Shown here piece after piece: positions 6,957-11,820 of a DNA stretch of 11,820 nucleotides (the first letter of the stretch is position 1; each line of letters starts with the position of its first letter). The stretch is taken from positions 1 through 11,820 of the forward strand of contig CAZKBZ010000087.1 of the NCBI GenBank assembly GCA_964551175.1, written 5' to 3'. This stretch comes from Desulfobulbus_C sp964551175. GTDB lineage: Bacteria > Desulfobacterota > Desulfobulbia > Desulfobulbales > Desulfobulbaceae. The position numbers and the translations under genes were made by a program. The notes beneath the pieces are model-generated. The model saw only the letters and a list, made by a program, of their open reading frames with translations. It was not told the DNA's origin and did no database searches.

Positions 6957-6992
6957 AAAAAAAACCGGCTCGTCCAGGAAAGGAAGAGCCGG
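6957..6992 (-). terminator. Strong intrinsic terminator/attenuator just before the DUF362 start
   Basis: CCGGCTC (6965-6971) and GAGCCGG (6986-6992) form a perfect 7-bp GC-rich stem with a 14-base loop, followed on the minus strand by eight T (6957-6964). The T-run ends 7 bases before the DUF362 ATG. It may end transcripts reading out of serA-aconitase, or act as an attenuator in the leader made from the sigma-54-type promoter at 7029-7046. Confidence 0.85.
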
Positions 6993-7028
6993 CCAAAAAG
7001 AAGAGAAGAGATGAAGATATCTATTATA

Positions 7029-7046
7029 TTGCACAACCCGTGCCAA
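7029..7046 (-). promoter_or_regulatory. Sigma-54 (RpoN) promoter
   Basis: The minus strand reads TTGGCACGGGTTGTGCAA. Against the consensus TGGCACG-N4-TTGCW it matches all seven -24 bases and all but one of the -12 bases (GTGCA for TTGCA), with the exact GG-to-GC spacing. Transcription would start near 7019, about 70 bases before the DUF362 ATG. An IHF consensus and two palindromic elements lie upstream at plausible distances for an enhancer-driven promoter. Confidence 0.65.
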
Positions 7047-7083
7047 TACTAAGAAAAATACAGCTGAAAAATTAATCAAATAA

Positions 7084-7096
7084 AATCAAGCAGTTA
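7084..7096 (+). promoter_or_regulatory. IHF consensus site
   Basis: AATCAAGCAGTTA matches WATCAANNNNTTR at every fixed base. It lies about 65-77 bases upstream of the predicted sigma-54 start, the usual place for IHF to bend DNA between an activator and RNA polymerase. The motif alone is short and AT-rich regions give chance hits. Confidence 0.4.
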
Positions 7097-7152
7097 TCTA
7101 AATTCTCCAACAAAGGAAATACCGGGCAATTCTGGAATAAGTTCAATAATCT

Positions 7153-7224
7153 TTACCTGGTAACAGAATGGGCGGCAGCAATACTCTCCAAAAATCACTT
7201 ATAGTCAAGAGGTTAACCGTCAAG
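7153..7224. promoter_or_regulatory. Palindromic elements upstream of the sigma-54 promoter
   Basis: Two symmetrical motifs lie 134-205 bases upstream of the predicted start near 7019: TTACCTGGTAA (7153-7163; 5-bp arms around a central T) and GGTTAACC (7211-7218) flanked by direct repeats of GTCAAG (7204-7209 and 7219-7224). They sit where enhancer sites of sigma-54 activators are usually found. No known activator box is recognised. The rest of 6950-7284 is AT-rich with no gene. Confidence 0.3.
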
Positions 7225-7284
7225 TTTAATTATTGAAATATATATCATTTTTATGACATGCTGTGATTTTGCATCATCAACAGA

Positions 7285-9219
7285 TCAGCTACTCTGCCTG
7301 GCCCAGTTCAGTAAACCACCTGCAATCAATATTTCCCGATGCCTTTCCGAAAGATCAACCCTGGCCTGGAGAGGAGTACCATTGATCTCAACGACAACAG
7401 TATCCGCACCATCGGCTAATGCTTTTCTGATACCGGGAATTACCATTTCGTCACCCTGTTCCACCCTGTCGTAATCAGAAGGATCAACAAACGTCAGCGG
7501 AACAATGCCGAAGTTGATCAGGTTTGCTTTATGGATACGGGCAAAGCTTTTTACCAGCTTCACCTGCACACCCAGATATCTTGGTGCCAGTGCCGCATGC
7601 TCACGGCTTGAACCCTGGCCATAGTTGTCACCACCTACCACGGCCCCAAAATGACCGGCCGACATGGCCTCTTTCATATCACAGGCAAAACATTCCGTGA
7701 TCTGCGAAAACACAAACTCACTGATTGCCGGAATATTGCTGCGCAGAGGTAGAATTCTGGCCCCTGCCGGCATGATATGATCCGTGGTTATATTATCACC
7801 AAGTTTAAGCATCACTTTACCCCGCCAGGTCTCGGGCAAAGGCTCAAAATCGGGAAAGGGCGCTATGTTCGGCCCACGGATAATCTCAACTTCACTGTCT
7901 TCAGGCAGAGGTGGTTCTATGCGCTCATCACCGGGCAGGTATTTCTCAGGAAGAGTAAAGTCCGGATAATCGCCCAGATCCCGAGGGTCGGTGATTACAC
8001 CCTTGATGGCCGAGGCCGCGGCAACCTCCGGGCTGCAGAGATACACCTTATCTCCCTGGGTACCGGACCTGCCCGGGAAATTTCTGGAAAATGTGCGCAG
8101 GGATATCATACCGGTGGGAGGAGCCTGTCCCATGCCGATACAGCCCAGGCATCCGGACTGATGAATGCGGGCTCCTGCCTGCAGAAGCGGCAGGATTCCT
8201 CCCAGGGCAGCCAGGTTTTCCAGGGCCTGACGACTTCCCGGGTTCACCTCAAAGCTTACCTCACGGGACGCTTCCCTCCCCTCCATGATCCTGGAAACAG
8301 CGGTCAGATCGCGCAGGGAAGAGTTGGTGCATGAACCGACCAGCACCTGGGCAACCGGTCTGCCTGCCACCTCACGAACCTTGACCACATTATCCGGTGA
8401 TGACGGACAGGCTATCATCGGCTCCAGGGTCGACATATCAATTTCCAGAACTCTATCATACTCGGCATCGGGATCAGCAGTCAGCTCCTGCCACTGGTCT
8501 TCCCTGCCCTGGGCCTTCATATATTCTCTTGTATTCTCATCAGATGGAAAAACAGAAGTTGTGGCTCCCAGTTCCGCGCCGAAATTTGTAATCGTGGCCC
8601 GGTCGGTGAGACTCAAATTTGCAACACCGGGTCCGAAATACTCCATGATATAACCGACCCCTCCCTTCACTGTGAGCTGGCGCAATACTTCAAGGAGCAC
8701 GTCCCGGGCGGCAACCCAGGGGCGCAGTCTGCCGGTCAGTCTGATGCCGTAAATTCCGGGCATGACCAGGTAAAAGGGTTTTCCTGCCATGGCCATGGCA
8801 ACATCAAGACCACCGGCACCCATGGCCAGCATGCCCAGACCGCCGCAGGTCGGCGTATGAGAATCCGATCCGAGCAACGTCTTGCCCGGTATGCCAAAAC
8901 GTTCCAGATGGACCTGATGACAGATGCCGTTGCCCGGAGGAGAAAAATAGAGACCGAATTTACGGGCCACTCCCTGCAGAAAAACGTGGTCATCGGCATT
9001 TTTAAAATCCGACTGCACCAGGTTATGATCCACATAGCTGACCGACAGCTCGGTTTTCACCCGTGGAATACCAATGGCCTCAAACTCCAGATACGCCATG
9101 GTCCCGGTGGCATCCTGGGTCAGGGTCTGATCAATACGAAGTGCAATCTCCTCACCCCTTTTCAGCTCACCTGCAACCAGATGTGCGGCTAAAATTTTTT
9201 CTGCAACCGTTTTACCCAT
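7285..9219 (-). CDS. Aconitate hydratase, short Aquifex-type
   Basis: A cytoplasmic [4Fe-4S] enzyme that interconverts citrate and isocitrate through cis-aconitate. The 644 residues are much shorter than the roughly 890 of E. coli AcnA and fit the Aquifex-type group. Visible are HQVHLERFGIPG and LLGSDSHTPTCGGLG in the first part, the cluster ligands Cys297 (VGSCTNSS) with Cys357 and Cys360 (SGCLGCIGMG), and the mobile C-terminal domain from about 475 with NITTDHIMPAG, the signature GQGSSREHA (534-542) and KSFARIHKANLINFGI. The ATG at 9217-9219 has a GGAG Shine-Dalgarno about 6 bases upstream. A GTG farther up (9259-9261) would overlap a hairpin and is less likely. It follows serA by 78 bases on the same strand. 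3-Isopropylmalate or homoaconitate dehydratase is less likely because both domains are in one chain. Confidence 0.93.
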   Translation of the reverse strand: MGKTVAEKILAAHLVAGELKRGEEIALRIDQTLTQDATGTMAYLEFEAIGIPRVKTELSVSYVDHNLVQSDFKNADDHVFLQGVARKFGLYFSPPGNGICHQVHLERFGIPGKTLLGSDSHTPTCGGLGMLAMGAGGLDVAMAMAGKPFYLVMPGIYGIRLTGRLRPWVAARDVLLEVLRQLTVKGGVGYIMEYFGPGVANLSLTDRATITNFGAELGATTSVFPSDENTREYMKAQGREDQWQELTADPDAEYDRVLEIDMSTLEPMIACPSSPDNVVKVREVAGRPVAQVLVGSCTNSSLRDLTAVSRIMEGREASREVSFEVNPGSRQALENLAALGGILPLLQAGARIHQSGCLGCIGMGQAPPTGMISLRTFSRNFPGRSGTQGDKVYLCSPEVAAASAIKGVITDPRDLGDYPDFTLPEKYLPGDERIEPPLPEDSEVEIIRGPNIAPFPDFEPLPETWRGKVMLKLGDNITTDHIMPAGARILPLRSNIPAISEFVFSQITECFACDMKEAMSAGHFGAVVGGDNYGQGSSREHAALAPRYLGVQVKLVKSFARIHKANLINFGIVPLTFVDPSDYDRVEQGDEMVIPGIRKALADGADTVVVEINGTPLQARVDLSERHREILIAGGLLNWARQSS

Positions 9220-9252
9220 ATCTATCTCCAATCTTACAGGAATAAGGGATAC

Positions 9253-9272
9253 AACCGGCAAACCAACCGGTT
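9253..9272 (-). other. Inverted repeat in the serA-aconitase gap
   Basis: AACCGG (9253-9258) and CCGGTT (9267-9272) form a perfect 6-bp stem with an 8-base loop in the 78-base spacer. No T-run follows on either strand, so it is not a typical terminator. It could stabilise or separate the two halves of a shared mRNA. Confidence 0.35.
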
Positions 9273-9297
9273 CCTGTCACTGTCACTCCTGCCTGCT

Positions 9298-10479
9298 CTA
9301 TTTGAACGCTATTACTCTGGTCCTGATGACCCCGTCATTGGCTTCAATTTCTTTCCGTACATCAAGTGATACCGGCCCTTCACAATCAATAATATTATAG
9401 CCGATAGTACCGTTACTCTCATTGGTATAACTCATGATGTTGATATTGTTCTTACCAAGAATATTGGTAACCAGCCCGATCATTCCAGGCCTGTCATGAT
9501 TGATCATGATCAAGCGGGAATGAACCCAGACCGTGGGAATATTCTCCACATTAGGAAAATTGACACTGTGAGTGATATTTCCATATTCCAGGTATCTTTT
9601 CAACTCCCTGACCGCCATGCAGGCACAGTTTTCTTCTGATTCTGAGGTCGATGCACCAAGGTGCGGACTCAACAGAATCTTATCGTGACCGATCAATTTT
9701 TCTGAAGGAAAATCAGATATATGTCCGCATATTTTACCAGACTCTATTGCAGTAAGGACTGCATCCTCATCAACCACAGGTCCTCGTGCATAGTTAAACA
9801 GCAGTGCACCATCTTTCATGGTTTGCAAAAACTCTGTTGAAACCAGTCCGGTGGTATTTTTATTCAGCGGTACATGCACGGACACATAATCCGCCTGTTC
9901 AAGAACCTCCCTCCGTGATTTTGCCAGTTCCACTTTCGAGGACAGGCCGTGGATGTTATCCATCACCGGAAAGGGATCAAAACCCAGCACCCGCATGCAG
10001 TGATGGACCCCCATGTTGGCGACCCGAACGCCGATCTGGCCGAGCCCGATGACGCCAAGAGTCTTGCCCGCCATCTCCACGCCCTTGAACATCTTTTTGC
10101 GGGCCTCAACCTCTTCATTGAGTTTTTCACCCTGCAGGCCGCTCAATCCCTGGCAGAAAGAAATCCCATGGTGAACATTACGAAGCCAGATACCGAGCAT
10201 GGTAAAAACAAGTTCAACAACGGCATTGGCATTGGCTCCAGGCGTATTAAACACGCAGATACCCTTTTCCGAAGCTTCGTCAACCGGAATATTGTTTACT
10301 CCGGCACCTGCTCTGGCTATGGCAAGCAGTTCAGGGAATGCGTTGAGTTTAACCGGGGAGCTGCGGACTACAATGCCCTGAGGGTTCTTCTCCTTTTCAT
10401 CCACCCGGTACCGCTCACCAAAAAGCTCAAGTCCCTCGTTTGCAATGGCATTAATAATTTTAATACGATAGGTTTCCAC
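9298..10479 (-). CDS. serA: D-3-phosphoglycerate dehydrogenase with C-terminal ACT domain
   Basis: Oxidises 3-phosphoglycerate to 3-phosphohydroxypyruvate with NAD+, the first step of serine synthesis. The 393 residues follow the short SerA plan: substrate domain with RAGAGVNNI (56-64), NAD domain with GLGQIG (145-150), catalytic Arg232 (NYARGPVVDE), probable Glu260 (DFPSE) and His273 (SPHLGAST), then an ACT domain (about 320-393) starting at INHDRPGMIGLV, a likely serine or amino-acid sensor. The intervening ASB domain of the longest forms is absent. The start is the GTG at 10477-10479, because GGGAGG lies 5 bases upstream. An ATG at 10481-10483 is out of frame and only one base from that Shine-Dalgarno. 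It is followed by aconitase and diverges from the M1-like peptidase gene. Confidence 0.93.
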   Translation of the reverse strand: METYRIKIINAIANEGLELFGERYRVDEKEKNPQGIVVRSSPVKLNAFPELLAIARAGAGVNNIPVDEASEKGICVFNTPGANANAVVELVFTMLGIWLRNVHHGISFCQGLSGLQGEKLNEEVEARKKMFKGVEMAGKTLGVIGLGQIGVRVANMGVHHCMRVLGFDPFPVMDNIHGLSSKVELAKSRREVLEQADYVSVHVPLNKNTTGLVSTEFLQTMKDGALLFNYARGPVVDEDAVLTAIESGKICGHISDFPSEKLIGHDKILLSPHLGASTSESEENCACMAVRELKRYLEYGNITHSVNFPNVENIPTVWVHSRLIMINHDRPGMIGLVTNILGKNNINIMSYTNESNGTIGYNIIDCEGPVSLDVRKEIEANDGVIRTRVIAFK

Positions 10480-10612
10480 TCATTCCTCCCTGCAGACCTT
10501 GATGGAAGGCCTTAACAATATCTTGTTTATGTGATACATCTGCCGGCAGGACGGATACAGAATCTGGTTCGCTGTCAGCCTGTTCCTGAAGGCCTGCAGA
10601 ATACAGCTTCAT
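10460..10612 (-). CDS. Candidate 50-residue leader ORF overlapping the serA start
   Basis: Starting at the ATG 10610-10612, preceded by AGGATAAT (a fair Shine-Dalgarno), 50 codons run to a TAA inside serA, overlapping it by 20 bases in another frame. The peptide begins MKLYSAGLQEQADSEPDSVS and ends GGMSGNLSY; it is soluble-looking and matches no family I know. Translation of it would carry ribosomes over the serA Shine-Dalgarno, so translational coupling is possible. The frame stays open upstream to a stop near 10701 and there encodes a cysteine cluster, but without an ATG, GTG or TTG. It may be a chance frame. Confidence 0.25.
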   Translation of the reverse strand: MKLYSAGLQEQADSEPDSVSVLPADVSHKQDIVKAFHQGLQGGMSGNLSY

Positions 10613-10678
10613 ATTATCCTGGCATCCGCGATGGATGGTAATACAGGCGATGCAAATGTTGCAGCAGAACTTTGCAGA

Positions 10679-10706
10679 ACTACAATAAACACCCTGTTTG
10701 TGTCAA
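10679..10706 (-). promoter_or_regulatory. Candidate promoter of serA
   Basis: A perfect -35 TTGACA (10701-10706, minus strand) is followed after 16 bases by TGTAGT (10679-10684), a 4/6 match to the -10 consensus. The mRNA would start near 10672 and have a leader of about 190 nt containing the 50-codon ORF. The rest of 10480-10807 shows a CTGCCGGCAG palindrome and the divergent M1-like peptidase promoter. Confidence 0.4.
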
Positions 10707-10733
10707 GAAAAACACAACTGATCCAGCTCCAAC

Positions 10734-10762
10734 TTGTCAATGGCTGCAAGAATGAATACAAT
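10734..10762 (+). promoter_or_regulatory. Sigma-70-type promoter of the M1-like peptidase gene
   Basis: TTGTCA (10734-10739) and TACAAT (10757-10762), each 5 of 6 to consensus, are separated by the ideal 17 bases. The start would be near 10769, giving a 39-base leader to the ATG at 10808. This supports that start against an in-frame ATG at 10631. Confidence 0.6.
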
Positions 10763-10807
10763 TTTTATCAATATGATAATCAACTAACCCTTAACAGAAT
10801 AATCTCC

Positions 10808-11820
10808 ATGAAAACTCTTTCCATTCAGATGCTCTTCCTTTTCCTGGTATCGGGCTTTGCCCCGCTGCCTTCTCTCCTGCATGCCGGGGACTTTCTTCCC
10901 AGCCAAGACATCAGCATCTCTTTTGATCTGAACAGGTCAACCATGTATGGCAATTCAATTATAACCGTACCTGCGGACATGGAGCTGCAACTCTATCTCG
11001 GTGACCTGGAAAATATTCGCACATCAATCCAGGGTGCTAAAAAGGAAGTCATGGTAGTTAAAAATGAAGATAACCAGAAAACGATCTCCCTCCCCTCCTC
11101 ACCTGAAGGACAATCCATAGCTCTTTCCTGGCAACTGACAACAGCTGGTAAAGCACCTGGTTCCGGCAACCTGATCAGCAAAAAAGGCATCACCCTGGCC
11201 GGACTCTGGCATCCTGTTGCAGACCATGATATGCACTTCTCCCTGACCGCCGCTCTGCCCAAGGGCTTCTCCGGCGTCACCGAGGCAGACAAACTCGTCA
11301 TCGCCGGCAAAAATCCTCGACTTCTCAAGGCAAATTATCCTCACCCCATAGGATCGATAAACTTTGCAGCCGGCCCATACACCATCAATTCCCGCAAAGC
11401 AGGAACCACAACAGTGTACACTTATTTTTTTCCTGAAGATGCCGGGTTGTCTGCAGGCTATCTGGACAAGGCAGCAACCTATATCAAACGTTATGAAAAG
11501 CTGATCGGTCCCTTTCCCTTCAAGCGGTATTCTATTGTTGAAAACCGGCTGCCCACGGGCTATGGCATGCCCACGTTTACCCTGCTCGGCCAGGCAGTTG
11601 TCCGGCTGCCCTTTATCAAAGACACTTCGCTTGGTCATGAAATCCTGCACTCCTGGTTTGGTAATGCAGTCAGAACAACCAACACTGACAACTGGTGTGA
11701 GGGATTGACCACTTATCTTGCCGATCAGAGTTATGCAGCCGACAGGGGAGAGGGTATCCGATATCGTAAAAACCAGCTCATGCGTTACCAGGCTTACGTG
11801 CATAAGGATAATATCACTGC
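10808..11820 (+). CDS. Secreted M1-like zinc metallopeptidase, 3' end off the window
   Basis: The visible 337 codons begin with a signal peptide (residues 1-26: MKT, hydrophobic core, cleavage likely after LHA). A beta-rich region of about 28-200 follows, then a gluzincin catalytic domain. The zinc motif HEILH is at 277-281 and WCEGLTTYLAD supplies the third ligand, Glu298. Sixteen residues lie between HEILH and Glu298, against 18 in classical M1 aminopeptidases. Upstream, where M1 enzymes have GAMEN, this protein has GYGMPTFTLLG (251-261). It is therefore an M1 relative acting outside the cytoplasm, probably on peptides, but not a standard aminopeptidase. No clear Shine-Dalgarno precedes the ATG. 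The frame is open back to an ATG at 10631, but the signal peptide and the promoter between them favour 10808. The C-terminal part is not in the window. Confidence 0.8.
   Translation, partial: MKTLSIQMLFLFLVSGFAPLPSLLHAGDFLPSQDISISFDLNRSTMYGNSIITVPADMELQLYLGDLENIRTSIQGAKKEVMVVKNEDNQKTISLPSSPEGQSIALSWQLTTAGKAPGSGNLISKKGITLAGLWHPVADHDMHFSLTAALPKGFSGVTEADKLVIAGKNPRLLKANYPHPIGSINFAAGPYTINSRKAGTTTVYTYFFPEDAGLSAGYLDKAATYIKRYEKLIGPFPFKRYSIVENRLPTGYGMPTFTLLGQAVVRLPFIKDTSLGHEILHSWFGNAVRTTNTDNWCEGLTTYLADQSYAADRGEGIRYRKNQLMRYQAYVHKDNIT

Noticed and set aside
6950..7036. N-terminal extension of the DUF362 protein from a TTG at 7034-7036
   Set aside because: The extension translates the terminator hairpin and starts within the sigma-54 site, upstream of the predicted transcription start. 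The hydrophobic look comes from T-rich DNA.
9220..9261. Fourteen-residue extension of aconitase from an upstream in-frame GTG
   Set aside because: It overlaps an inverted repeat and lacks a Shine-Dalgarno, whereas the ATG at 9217-9219 has a well-placed GGAG and fits the family N-terminus.
10631..10807. 59-codon N-terminal extension of the M1-like peptidase from an ATG at 10631
   Set aside because: The frame is open, but the extension would bury a good signal peptide, and the best promoter (10734-10762) lies downstream of that ATG.
11099..11803. Long open frame on the minus strand opposite the M1-like peptidase
   Set aside because: It is the antisense of a clear peptidase domain with HEILH and a signal peptide. 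Its own translation shows no recognisable domain.

Overview
The window looks like core chromosome of a mesophilic, anaerobic-type bacterium, with moderate GC in genes and AT-rich intergenic stretches. My best guess is a Desulfobacterota (Desulfobulbales-like) genome. This rests on remembered resemblance of the proteins (short Aquifex-type aconitase, homocysteine methyltransferase/MTHFR fusion, ACT-bearing short SerA, M1-like peptidase with a GYGMP motif) and is an inference. One 100-base N block (1408-1507) marks a scaffold gap.

Region 1 (1-4616, minus strand) is a methionine/SAM-cycle operon. In transcription order it carries a fused homocysteine S-methyltransferase/methylene-THF reductase, metK 23 bases later, and ahcY, whose N-terminus is lost in the gap. 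Together they make methionine from homocysteine and a folate methyl group, activate it to SAM, and recycle SAH to homocysteine. A strong hairpin plus pyrimidine tract (93-131) ends the operon. The first 25 codons of a lipoprotein gene run off the left edge. A promoter overlapped by a perfect 16-bp palindrome lies 5' of the operon (4769-4803).

Region 2 (4617-7284) holds a small two-helix membrane protein on the plus strand, tail-to-tail with a FabL-type enoyl-ACP reductase on the minus strand. Upstream of fabL is a DUF362 gene. The DUF362 leader is the most unusual part of the window: a near-consensus sigma-54 promoter with an IHF consensus and palindromic sites upstream, followed by a strong intrinsic terminator that ends only 7 bases before the DUF362 start codon.

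Region 3 (7285-10479, minus) has serA (phosphoglycerate dehydrogenase) followed after 78 bases by an Aquifex-type aconitase. A 50-codon candidate ORF overlaps the serA start. Region 4 (10808 to the right edge, plus) is a divergently transcribed, secreted M1-like zinc peptidase, incomplete at its 3' end, with a good sigma-70-type promoter.

No transposon, CRISPR array, tRNA or rRNA is visible. Most of the content is housekeeping metabolism. The points of interest are regulatory: the sigma-54/terminator leader, the palindrome-covered met promoter and the short ORF upstream of serA.
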